Of a stretch of 64,000 nucleotides of DNA, positions 27,169 through 38,942 are shown piece after piece. Below the pieces are notes generated by a model. It saw only the letters and a list, made by a program, of their open reading frames with translations, did not search any database and was not told where the DNA came from. A program made the translations under genes and the position numbers. Numbering within the stretch: position 1 is the stretch's first letter; every line of letters starts with the position of its first letter. This DNA comes from Lingula anatina (taxonomy: Eukaryota > Brachiopoda > Lingulata > Lingulida > Lingulidae), in NCBI RefSeq assembly GCF_001039355.2, contig NW_019775389.1, forward strand, positions 66,591-130,590. Direction: 5' to 3'.

Positions 27169-28083
27169 ATGACAGGTAGAAAATCACGAGGTGAAGCATC
27201 CAAACGGGGCAGTGGACGTGGGAGTCATTCATTGATCTCAGTTAGTGGAAATACGGATGGTTCTAAGGGTTCGGATGAGGAAAACTCTGACACGGACACA
27301 AAAGGGCTTTTACTCGAAATAAGTAGAGATGTCAAATCCATGAACAAAAAATCGACCATCTTGAAAAGTCTGTGCTTGAATTAAAAGACGAAAATAAAAA
27401 GCTCAAAGAAGAAAATGCGATACTAACTGAAAGTATGACAGCATTGAACGCAAAATTATAAAAAGTTGAAGGAAAATTAGCAGACACAATAAAAAAAAAA
27501 ACAGGAGCGCATTGAAAAGCATAGTAAATTAAAGAATTTAAAAGTATTTAACATTGCAGAGGATGAAGCTGATAATTCCACAACAACGTGCTCCAAGGTC
27601 ATAGATAAATTTAAGGAGCATATAAAGCTTACAGACGAAGACTTGCGCTTCGAAAGTGTATTTCGTCTCCCTTGTAGAACGAAGCCGAGACCCGTCTTGA
27701 TAAGTTGCAGTAGCCTGAGAATAAAGGATGGGATTTTGTCTGCATTTCAATCAAAACGTAATGATCAAAATCTCCCCTTCCGCATCAGCCAAGATTTACC
27801 GGAAGGAGTCTCAAAATTGCGTTGCGATCTGCAACCTTTTTTCAAAGAGTGTATGGAGAAGGATAAAAGCCCATATTTCAAGTACGACGTACTAGTTGTC
27901 GACGGCCAAACATACACATTCGACAAAGAAAAAAATGTCCCAGTGTTGGTTGGTGGTTACCATTCCAGGCGACGGGAGACACAAGTGAATATGGACTAGG
28001 GGAGTGGCCGGGCAAAGAGTACAAACATACATGAAAATGTAAATAGTGAAAATATTAAGGTTATTGCTTGGAATGCAGGATGA
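27169..28083 (+). mobile_element. L1-type non-LTR retrotransposon fragment (ORF1 and start of ORF2)
   Basis: Frame 1 begins MTGRKSRGEASKRGSG and is low-complexity and charged. After a frameshift near 27355 comes a coiled-coil stretch (LKDENKKLKEENAILTESM). After another break, 27505-27999 encodes KNLKVFNIAEDEAD, then EDLRFESVFRLP, RPVLISCSS, PFRISQDLPEGV and YDVLVVDGQTYTF. Known: coiled coil, RRM and C-terminal domain in this order, with RxHR[LI]G, RP[VI]ixxF and SEDLPPEV-like motifs, define L1-type ORF1 proteins. About 45 bases after the ORF1 stop, NIKVIAWNAG matches the opening of an AP-endonuclease ORF2, and the element then ends. It is frameshifted and truncated at the 3' side, so it is dead. 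It separates copies E and F. Confidence 0.77.
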
Positions 28084-28107
28084 TTAAGAAGGCACTGTTC
28101 AAATAAA

Positions 28108-28240
28108 GAAATAATAGTCTCCCCTCCTCTCACACGCCTCCCCATGTGTCTTCCCAATGGAGCCGAGATTTAATGACTGTACCCCCACAGGGACGACGCA
28201 TGGGGGTGGGGGCGTGTGAGAGGCGGGGAGACTATTAAAA
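28108..28240. repeat. MITE-like hairpin with GC-rich arms
   Basis: AATAGTCTCCCCTCCTCTCA at the left end is reversed at the right end (GTGAGAGGCGGGGAGACTAT), giving imperfect arms of about 35-40 bases around a short loop. It is directly downstream of the L1-type fragment. No coding capacity. Confidence 0.68.
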
Positions 28241-29238
28241 GATTAGGCGGTTTTCCTTTCATGTACGTCCGCCATATTTAGGTCGTGGCTTTGTAGAACC
28301 ATGGCTCAAGTAGATGTGAATGCGGCCTTATGTTATTATATTATAAAATTACCTTAAGTAAGTCATGGGCGCCCATGCATCTAAGCTAGTTTTATTGAAC
28401 GTTACTAGATTTAAGTGACCAGTAATAAAGAGCTATATGTCACGTACTGAAGACCTTGTGCCACCCTTATCATTTTCTGGTGGCTCTGTCATGTATGAAG
28501 TGTACAGTGTAAATGGGGTGAATAGTGTTGCTGAATATAAGGAAGAAATGTGTGAACTTTGTAGATGATCATACACCTTTAAGCTGAGTTCAGCTATTTT
28601 GCTCTTTCTTTGTTATCAAATGTACTCGTTACCCAGCTTTAAATGACTTACACTAACCTCGGCGTCTGTTAATACACACAAATTTTTGTACCTGTATGGC
28701 ATGTCACATCTCAGTCACACTCGATGTGTTTTATTTGTCAAGTTATTCTACGTATGACCCACTTACAAAAAAACAGAGGAACACATGAGTGCACTGATGA
28801 ATCCATGGATCCATCAAAGCAGTGTCAGATAACCTTTTGTCGTGATACACTGTAGTTCTACCTCACCCTAAAACTGGTTTTGAGGGGTTCTACATGTACT
28901 TTACACTAAAACTGGTTATGAGCCCTCCTCTTGCCAGAAGCATTTATTCAGATTAGGCGATAGTTTTCATATTATAAGTTCACTAAGTATTTTGTAGCAT
29001 AAACAAAATGTTGATATTGAAGCGATCAGACGCGCTTGCACAGGTGAAGATGCAGTGATTAGTTATGTCAAGGTACAGGCTGTCTAGGTGGGTTGATGCT
29101 CAAATCAGGGACTTATGATTTTATTTTTCATTCACTTATACGTAACTGGCTGCATTCGTGCAATAATTTCGGAATTATAGCATCATAACAGTCACCTTAG
29201 CACCCGCCCTTTGGTTTTAACTATCAAGACGCACGGCG
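28241..29238. other. upstream segment of copy F, duplicated upstream of copy G
   Basis: 28360-29000 matches 33965-34620 over most of its length (for example CATGCATCTAAGCTAGTTTT in both). It forms the left part of the 5.6-kb tandem duplication unit. No gene of its own. Confidence 0.7.
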
Positions 29239-29472
29239 ATGGTATCTCCATGTATCTACAGAGGTTGGGTTGTGCTGGGGATTGCAACCCTTCTATTTAT
29301 GACTCAAAAGGGAATTGAGGTGTCGTGGGGGACAACCATTTTGTGTTTTCAACAGGATGAAGATTTTCCACAGTCGACTCTCGCATTGCTAGGTAAGGCT
29401 TTATCTTTGCTTTCATCAAATTACAATATACACCTGTAGTATCTTTGTTAAAGGCCGTCGTAATTTGAACGC

Positions 29473-29504
<32 letters not shown>

Positions 29505-32263
29505 TAGATACGGCGAGATAGTCTTAATCTATCTGGCCACTTCGTTTTTCCTCAGCTGAAACTGGCAAGAGGGGTTCGGAAGTTATCTTTGTAAAGCCAA
29601 GTACCCTGCTGATATATACAGATTTTACATACATGTATCTGGCACAATGATCTGCTAGTTATAATGATTGCTACTAGATCTAAGTGGCTGGTTATAGTAG
29701 CAAATTACTGAGTAATTTCCAAACTATATGACGGTTACGTCATCATATATATTTTGTGCACAATCCATTACAAAGATGACGTGGCTAACTACACAGAAGA
29801 AAAGCGCAATCTTCGTAAATGGCAGCTACAAATCCCATCAACCATCGCTCTGTTCTTTGTTATCGAATATACTCACTACTTACATTATATTTTTAAACCT
29901 CAATGGTTTCATTAAAAGGGTTAACGTTATAAGAGGAAAACCATAAAAATCCGTCGATTATCTTAGATAAGACAGGTACTGTACAGGATATGGAGGAGGG
30001 CCCCAGCATAGCTGCCCAGACTAACGTAAAATAACGAAATACTGTTGTTGGCTGAATGGGTGTTAAACACAGATACACATTATTATTTTTATTATTTTAC
30101 AGGGACCCCGCTCTCAGTGTTCCTAGCGTTCAAAGTCTCTCTCAGTAACCTTATCTACATGGCACTGTTTAAATATGGACAGTTGAGTCTTCGGCAATTT
30201 ACAGCTCTTGGAGTATCCCTTATGGTGCTGGGACTGTTTCTGACGTCTTTTGCCGACAGTCCACAGTTTGTGGCTGCATCTTTTGGTATTCTTTCGGGAA
30301 GTGGCACTGGAGTTTTAATAGTTTGCACGTATATAGTGATAGCACTTTGGTTTCCATGGTCTCACCGGTTTCATGTTTTCTCAACGAGTGTGTTGTCTGC
30401 AATGGATCCCCTTGGTAAGTATGGTGACATAGCCACAAAATAAAATGTTGCGGCTTAAGCAACTCCCTCTCTGTACATTTAAATCCTAAACGTGTAATCA
30501 AATTGTCGTTTAACTCGTTATTTAAATCATTTTAATTTCAGATTAACCTTTGATGATTTTATGTTGCACTTGTTCTTAATTGTAATTTTAGGTATAACGG
30601 TAGTAAATGTTGTCGTTGCTAACATGTGCGCCGACCCCTCACTAGGATGGCGCTGGGCATTTCGACTTTGTGCTGCGGTTTTTGGCTCCATGGGTTCACT
30701 TCTTCTTGCGGTATTCGGCAATCCCCCAATAGTGTCGTCCGAACAGCAAGAAGCTATGCCAAATGAAAAGTAGGTTTATCTTGATGTTAGTTATCAAGTC
30801 ATATGCTGCATTCAGAACAGTGGACCAAGTAGTCTGCGGGTCAAATGTGACCGACCCACTTGAATACTTCCCAAAAGTTAGTGTCTGTTAGCTTTTAGGT
30901 GGGTCGCCATATTTGGCTCTAGGACTAGTTAGTCCACTGATTTGAATGCGTTAGACCTGGTTGCACATTTAAAGTCGCAGAAAGGGGACACAAAGGTCAC
31001 AGGTAGGTGTAAAGGAGGCCTTAGTTAAAAGCGAAAACTTTCCAATGCAGTTTCCATATTTTGAGAATATAAACATTTTAACCATGAAGAGATCATGTGT
31101 GGTATATAAGGATACGAAAATGAAATATGTTGTTGCATTTTCTTTCAGGTCTTTCAGGTCACCGAATATTCAGAAACCGCCATGGTCTGTGCGTTCTAAA
31201 GTCGTTATTCATGGAATCTGGGCAATAGCAATATGCTGTAAAGGATTTGCTTATTTCTTACCAATGGTTATATTAGTAAGTATACAAAATTACTTTAGTA
31301 TATTAAGCATCTTTAAGTAGTTTTGGTCGCATATAATAATGTGTATATGTACCGGTCATGCTATATCATTACTGTAGCTCATAAAGACGTGAAATGATTT
31401 AAAATCAAATAGCAACAACAATGCACCAATGCAACAACAATGCACCAATTTATTCTTACCAGGGAAGTGTATCAAAATATGGAAGGTTTGAATCAAAAAC
31501 GCTCTAATTTTAAACTCAATTATTTATCCAACCGTTTTCGAAACTGATGTGCCATGTTTTAACTTGTTTTGTCACATGAACTGTAACGTACGTGAAATAA
31601 AGAGCACTGAAGTTTGGAAGGTTGGTGACTAATAAAAAGTTAAGTAGTGATCAGACGAGAGCAGAAAATAAAGAGTAATTCATGCTTCCCACCAAGCAGA
31701 TAACAGCAGATTAATATGTTATATGTTAGTATTTTGCACAGCTTTTCAATTGTTTAACAAGAAAAGAAAGCTGGATGTTAAACGAAGACGCAAAAGTTCA
31801 AACACTTACAATAACAGACTGTAAATATAAAAGTTATTATAGTCGAATAAAGTGTATGAAGTAAAATTTTAATATTTCTCAATATTACTGTATTTTGTGA
31901 AGTCAAAATTAGATGACACCATACGGTTTTTTAACTTTATTTCAGTTGCATTTTTGTTATACATATCACTTTTTTGTACTGACTTATTTTCTTCAGCCAA
32001 AACACTTGATAGACCTTGGTTATAAGGAAGTCGACGCAGTGAAAGTTATATCAGTATTTGGGACCGTAGGTGCGATTGGACAGGCGTTTGCCTCATTGGT
32101 TGGGGATTATGTGAAGGGATATATTATGGTGGCGAACCTTGTGGCGGCTACGATGCTCACTGTGAATAATATTATTGCAGCATATTCGACATCTTTGACT
32201 GCTGTTTATGTATATTGTGCTGGTGGGTACGTTTTACATTTGATGTTCGTCCTCCATGATAAG

Positions 32264-32317
<54 letters not shown>

Positions 32318-33331
32318 CATCGAAATATGTATTTTCAAAGATGCGATTTTTAAAAAATCTTCTTCATATCTTCTTATAAGACACAAACAAAGAAAACATT
32401 GTTGACATAAGTATATATTTCAATATGTAAGTCAGAAACAAGTCGGAAATGCACATTGCATGACTACCCTTGTTAAGATAATTTGAAGTTCAGTTAAAAA
32501 CCAAATTATAGGTGTGGCAGTTATTCTTATTAAAGCATTAACCAATGTTGTAGTCTCGGGGTTTTTTCTTGGTCCATACCTTGCCGGGTATTATGCTGTC
32601 AACAATGAAATCATGGACGGAGAGAATATCTATACGTTATTCTTGACAATGCGTTTGAGCAAAGGAGTCGGAGCTACCGTGGGACCCTACTTGGCAGGTA
32701 GTTTTAGTTCTTACTTTTCCTGCACGGTGCATTTTCTATCCATCTCCATTTTGTTATTTTCCACCGCAATGAAAATAATTAAATAATTTTACTTAATTTA
32801 TTCATTTACCAATGTGGTAATAAATGATTTACCTTTGTAATAATTTTTATTGCATGGGAAATAATTGTTGTTGTGCTAGACTCCATAAAATATATCAAGA
32901 AAACACTTAATATATTGACCATTACATTTGGTGTAATTTTCAAGGACAAGAAGTAAAAACATGACTGTTCTTAGTATTGCATTAAATATATTGAAAACAG
33001 ATATTTGTTTCCACCATCATATGACAACCAATACTTTATCTTTTTTTCTTACAGTAACACTAAATAAATATATATGACCACTGCCCCAGTAGAATCGTAA
33101 CGATTATCAGCTCTGTATATATGACGAAATCAAATGTGATGATATCCCGGCGTTGTATTGTATGGCATTTTTAGTTCTTATACTCCTGCGTTTTTTTCTA
33201 CAGGACATATCCGTGACGTCACAGGCAGCTACCAGGCAGTGTTCCTGTCCATTGCGTCATGTTTTGGCATGTTTATTTTGGCAACGTTTTTACTCATATG
33301 CAACAAGAAGTGGAGATATTTGAAGTCTTGA
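29239..33331 (+). CDS. MFS transporter, SLC16-like, array copy F
   Basis: Seven exons: 29239-29392, 30103-30414, 30592-30769, 31158-31275, 31997-32222, 32554-32697, 33204-33331, giving 419 residues. The start MVSPCIYRGW is placed as in copies E and G. Exon 4 has two tandem acceptors (CAG at 31146-31148 and 31155-31157); the second matches copy G and keeps the frame. Exon 7 is 128 bases and ends KKWRYLKS, shorter at the C-terminus than A and E (161 bases). Expected topology is twelve helices. Strongly similar to copy G at exon and intron level, so it is the product of a recent duplication. Intron 5 has an (AT)n run and intron 3 a MITE. Substrate unknown. Confidence 0.88.
29474..29503. repeat. 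poly(A) run in intron 1 of copy F
   Basis: About 29 consecutive A bases, absent at the same place in copy G. Confidence 0.9.
30809..30948. repeat. MITE in intron 3 of copy F
   Basis: The left end CATTCAGAACAGTGGAC and the right end GTCCACTGATTTGAATG are inverted copies, and the inner parts (CGGGTCAAATGTGACC; GGTCGCCATATTTGG) continue the pairing. The same element is at the same site in copy G, so it predates the F/G duplication. Confidence 0.72.
32268..32316. repeat. (TA)n microsatellite in intron 5 of copy F
   Basis: About 48 bases of TA repeats. It is not present at the equivalent place in copy G. Confidence 0.95.
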
Positions 33332-34842
33332 TTGATGAACGATAGCAATGAATGTGACTAAAATGTTGGACTTGAAAACAGAAAATGCATCTATGTATTA
33401 CAGGTCTTATCCAAATAGACATTTAATTTGATTTTCACTTTGACATTCCCAACCACCGGGTTTTGTGCGTCTACACATAAGATCTCGTATCACCACACAC
33501 GAACATATAACCTATATGTATGTAGTTTTATGCATTGCCATTCCATATCTTTGCCACATATACTGTTAACGTCAGTGCACACTACATACAGTGGGAAGGA
33601 GCCAATTTGCTCAGAAAAATGATAGCTTATTTCATGTCACAAAACGTGTGTCAGGGGTATAAGAATAAAGAAATAATCCGTTGGTCAGTAAGTGTTCAGC
33701 ATATCCCAAGATAGCCACATTCGGCGTGAACTTTCTCCACTATGATGGTCATCCTGGTCATCCAGCCGGTTTAGGTGCTGTGAAGCCCATGGCCAGAATT
33801 ACACTGACCAATGTTGAGAGTGACCAACACGTTTCCCGCGCTCAGAATAATAGCTATAACTGCCGTTTTTGTGGTAAAACAGAATATAGAGTATTCTATT
33901 TCTATGAGTTATTCACAATGCTTTTATTGTGAAATATAGATCTCATACGAAGAGTTGTTATCCCTTTAAATAGGTGAGTCATGGGCACCCATGCATCTAA
34001 GCTAGTTTTACTGAACGTTATTAGATCTAAATGGACAGTTATAAAGAGCTATGGCACAGAAGACCCTGTGCCACCCTTTTCTTGTGGCGTTATCATGTAT
34101 GAATTAAGTGTACAGTGTCAATAGGGTGAAAAGTGTTGCTGAATATAACGGAGAAATGCGTGAACTTTGTAGATGACCCTACAGCTTTAAGGTGAGATCA
34201 ACTATAATGCTCTTTCTTTGTTATCAAATGTATCTTTCACTCAGCTTTAAATGGGTTACACTAACCTCGGCTCTGTTTATACACAGATATATTTTGTACC
34301 TGTATGGCATGTCACATTTCAGTCACACTTGGTGTGTTTTATTTGTCAAGTTATTTTACGTACTTTATGACCCATTTCCAAAAAAAAAAAAAAAAAAAAA
34401 AGAAAAAAAAAACAAACAGAGGAATACATGAGTGGATCCATTAAAGCAGTGTCGGATAACCTTTTGTCGCAATACACTGTAGTTCTACCTCACCCTAAAA
34501 CTGGTTTTGAGGGGTTCTACTTTACACTAAAACTGGTTTTGAGCCCTCTCTTGCCAGAAGCATTTATTTAGATTAGGCAATAGTTTTCATCTTATAAGTT
34601 CACTAAGTATTTTCTAGCTGAAAGACTGAAAGAAAACCGTTGATATTCAAGCGATCAGACGCCCATGTCTACATGTAGGAAAAAATGCAGCGGTCAATAC
34701 TTTAAGGTGCAGGCTGTCTTCGTGGGTTGATGCTCAGTTCATGGACAAAAGATTTTATTTACATTCACCAATACATAACTGGCTGTATCTGTGTACTTAC
34801 TTCGGAAATATAACATCATAGCAGACACCTCAGCGCCCGGTA
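33332..34842. other. spacer between copies F and G
   Basis: It contains the 3' flank of F, a decayed CTHRC1-like exon (33715-33850), the junction of the tandem duplication near 33960, the upstream block of copy G and an A-rich run (34379-34412). Confidence 0.7.
33715..33850 (-). pseudogene. decayed last exon of a CTHRC1-like gene
   Basis: Read on the minus strand: LVTLNIGQCNSGHGLHST, stop, TGWMTRMTIIVEKVHAEC. It aligns with the terminal exon of gene beta (IGQCNSGHGLHSTYTGWMT...) better than with that of alpha (IGTCNAGTGRHST). It has an in-frame TAA in place of a Tyr codon, has lost the normal stop, and the acceptor side is gone. The flanking DNA on its downstream side (from about 33640) also matches alpha and beta. 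Confidence 0.8.
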
Positions 34843-37800
34843 ATGATATCCCCTGGTATCTACAGAGGCTGGGTTGTGCTGGGGATTGCTGTTCTTCTAT
34901 TTATGACTCAAAAGGGAATTGAAGGTGCGTGGGGGACAACAATTTTGTGTTTTCAGCAGGATGAAGATTTTCCACAGTCGACTCTCGCATTGCTAGGTAA
35001 GGGTTCATCTTTGCGTTCATCAAATCACAATATACACCTTTAGTATCTTTGTTAAAGTCTCTCTCTCTCTCTCTGATCTAATTAATGTATATTATCAATG
35101 TCGTTGGGCGTATCTGCTAGTTATAATGATTCCTACTAAATCTAAGTGGCTGGTTATAAGTAGCAAATTACTGAGGAGTCTCCAAAGACCCTTTCCAAAT
35201 TATATGATGGTTACGTCACCGTATGTAATTTGTGCACAATTCATAACGCTAACTACACAAAAAGAAAAATGCAATCTTCGTAAATGGCAGCTCCAATATC
35301 CATCAAGCATCGCTCTGTTCTTTGTTATCGAATATACAGTACTCGCTACCCACATTGATGTTGCTTACATTATATTTTTTTAACCTCAATGGTTTCATAA
35401 TAGGAGTTAACGTTATTAGAGCAAGACCGTAAAAATCCGTTGATTATCTTAGATAGGACAGGTACCAGGAATGGAGGAGGGCCCCATCACAGCTGCCGAG
35501 ACTAACGTAAGGTAACGAAATAATTAAATGCTAATATACATGTAAATCTGAGCTGCTGTTTAGCGTATGTATTATGTCGTACTGTTGTACACATTATGTT
35601 TTATTATTTTACAGGGGCCCCGCTATCAGTGTTCCTAGCGTTTAAATTATCCCTCAGTAACCTTATCTACATGGCACTGTTTAAATATGGACAGTTGAGC
35701 CTTCGGCAATTTACAGCTCTTGGAGTATCCCTTATGGTGCTGGGACTGTTTCTGACGTCTTTTGCCGATAGCCCCCAATTTGTGGCTGTATCTTTTGGTA
35801 TTCTTTCGGGAAGTGGCATTGGAGTTTTAACAGTTTGCACGTATATAGTGATAGCACTTTGGTTTCCATGGTCTCACCGGTTTCATGTTTTCTCAACGAG
35901 TGTGTTGTCTGCAATGGATCCCCTTGGTAAGTATGGTGACATAACCACAAAAGAAAATGCTGCAGCTTAAGCATCTCCCTCTCTGTACATTTTAATCCTA
36001 AACGTGTATTCAAATAGTCCTTTAACTCGTCATTTAAATCATTTTATTTTCAGATTTACCTTTGATGATTTTATGTTGCACTTGTTCTTAATTGTAATTT
36101 AAGGTATAACAGTAGTAAATGCTGTCGTTGCTAACATGTGCGCCGACCCCTCACTAGGATGGCGCTGGGCATTTCGACTTTTTGCTGCCGTTTTTAGCTC
36201 TATGGGTTCACTTCTTCTTGCGGTATTCGGCAATCCCCCAATAGTGTCGTCCGAACAGCAAGAAGCTATGCCAAATGAAAAGTAGGTTTATCTTGATGTT
36301 AGTAATCAAGTCATATGCTGCATTCAGAACAGTGGACTAACTAGTCTGCGGGTCAAATGTGACCGACCCACTTGAATACTTCCCCAAGGGGGATCTATTC
36401 AGTGTCTATTAGCGGAATAGACGGCCAGCTTTTTGGTGGGTCGCCATATTTGACCCTCGGACTAGTTAGTCCACTGTTTTGAATGCGGCCACAGCCTTTG
36501 CTTCCATATTCCAGGAAATGCAAGTGCAACATTATTTACTTTAATGTCTCTTCAAGGTCTCATAAACAGCACTTTAAAAGTTACAAAAACATTGTGCGAT
36601 TTTCGTCACCTCCATTGATCGTCCTGGTTGCACATTTAAATTAGCAGAAAGGGGGCACAAAGGTCAGGTGGGTGTAAAAGGGGCCTTGGTTAAAAACAAA
36701 AATATTCCAATACAGTTTCCATATTTTGAGAATATGAACTTGTTGACCATGAAGAGATCATGTGTGGTATATAAGGATACGAAAATGATAGCTGTTGTTG
36801 CATTTTAAATACAAATAACGGTCTTTCAGGTCACCGAATATTCAGAAACCGCCATGGTCTGTGCGTTCTAAAGTCGTTACTCATGGAATTTGGTCAATAG
36901 CAATGTGCTGTAAAGGAATTGCTTATTTCATACCAATGGTTATATTAGTAAGTATACAAAATTACTATTGTATGTTAAGCATCTTAAAGTAGTTTTGGTC
37001 GCATATTCTAATTTGCATATGCACCGATCATGTTATATCATTACTATAGCATGCAAAGACGTGTAATTAATTAAAATCAAACAGCGACACAACAACGATG
37101 CACCAATTTATTCTAACCAGGGAAGTGTCTCAAAATATGAAAGGTATGAATCGAAAACGCTCTAATTTAAAACTCAGTTATTTTTCCAACGGTTTTCGAA
37201 ACTGGTGTGCCATGTTTAACTGGTTTTGTCGCATGAACTGTAACGTACGTGAAATAAAGAACATTAAATTTTGGGAGATTGGTGACTAACAAAAAGTTAA
37301 ATAGTGATCAGTCGAGAGCAGAAGATAAAAATACATGTAGTTCGTACTTCCCACCAAGCAGATAACAGCAGATTAATATGTTATATGTATTTTGCGCAAT
37401 TTTTCAATTGTTTGACAATTAAAGAAAGCTGGATGTCAAAGGAAGACGCAAAGGTTCAAACACTCACAATAACATATTGTTAATATGAAAGTTATTATTG
37501 TCGAGTAAAGTATATGAAGTAAAAGTTTTTTACTTCTCGAATAGTAAGATATTTTTTTCTTGTAAAGTCAAAATTAGATGACACCATACAGTGTTTTAAC
37601 TTTATTTCAGTTGCATTTTTTGTTATACATATCACTTCTTTCGTAATGGTTTATTTTCTTCAGCCAAAACATTTGATAGACCTTGGTTATAAGGAAGCCG
37701 ACGCAGTGAAAGTTATATCAGTATTTGGGACCGTAGGTGCGATTGGACAGGCGTTTGCCTCATTGGTTGGGGATTATGTGAAGGGATATATTATGGTGGT

Positions 37801-38942
37801 GAACCTTGTGGCGGCTACGGTGCTCACTGTGAATAATATTATAGCAGCATATTCGACATCTTTGACTGCTGTTTATGTATATTGTGCTGGTGGGTACGTT
37901 TTTACACTTGATGTTCGGCCTCCATAATTAGCTTTAGTATTACATATGCATCGAAATATGTATTTTTAAAGATGGGATTTTAAAAAAGTCTTCTTTATAT
38001 CTTCTTATAAGGCACAAGCAAGCAAAACATTGCTGACATAAGTATGTATTTCAATATGTCAGTCAGAAACCAGTCGGTAGTGCACATTGCATGACTTCCC
38101 TTGTTAAGATAATACGAGACTCAGTTAAAATTCAATTTTTGATATGGCAGTTATTCTTATCAAAGTATTAACCAATGTTGTAGTCTCGGGGTTTTTTCTT
38201 GGCCCATACCTTGCCGGGTATTATGCTGTCAACAATGAAATCATGGACGGAGAGAATATCTATACGTTATTCTTGACAATGCGTTTGAGCAAAGGAGTCG
38301 GAGCTACCGTGGGACCCTACTTGGCAGGTAATTTTAGTTCTTACTGTTCCTGCACGGTGCATTTTCTATACATATTCATTTTGCTATTTTTCACCGCAAT
38401 AAAAATAATTAAATAATTTATACCTAACTTACTTAATTTTACCAATGTGGTAATAATTGATTTATTGTACTGCAATATGGTAAATAATAGCTGCTGTGTT
38501 AGACCCCATAAAATACACTAAATACATCAAGAAAACGCTTAATATATTGACCATTATAACATGAAGTAAAAAATGTTCTTGGCATTGCACTGAAATTTAT
38601 TGGAAACAGATATTTGTTTCCGCCGTCCTATGATGACCACTACTTTCTGTTCAAATTCTTTTCCTATGATAAGAACTCTAAATAAATATATATGACCACT
38701 GCACCAGTAGTATCGTAACTATTATCAGTTCTGTTCTGACTAAATCAAATTTGATGATATCCCGACATTATATTCTGGTATCATTTTTATTTCTTACTCC
38801 TTTTTTTTCTACAGGACATATCCGTGACGTCACAGGAAGCTACCACGCAGTGTTCCTGTCCATTGCGTCATGTTTTGGCGTGTTCGTTTTGGCAACGTTT
38901 TTGCTCATATTCAACAAGAAGTGGAGATATTTGAAGTCATGA
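34843..38942 (+). CDS. MFS transporter, SLC16-like, array copy G
   Basis: Seven exons: 34843-34996, 35615-35926, 36104-36281, 36830-36947, 37664-37889, 38184-38327, 38815-38942, giving 419 residues with no stop. All exon lengths equal those of copy F. Notable substitutions against F are ISPGIYRGW at the start, ITxENAAA-type divergence just beyond exon 2 in the intron, and GIAYFIPMVIL in TM7. Intron 3 keeps about 135 bases (36490-36625) also present in copy E but missing from F, so G is nearer the ancestral form there. The gene ends 377 bases from the stop codon of the convergent CTHRC1-like exon at 39319. Confidence 0.88.
36321..36485. repeat. MITE in intron 3 of copy G
   Basis: Arms of about 45 bases: CATTCAGAACAGTGGACTAA at the left; at the right TTAGTCCACTGTTTTGAATG. 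It is slightly longer than the equivalent element in F, with extra bases in the loop. Confidence 0.75.
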
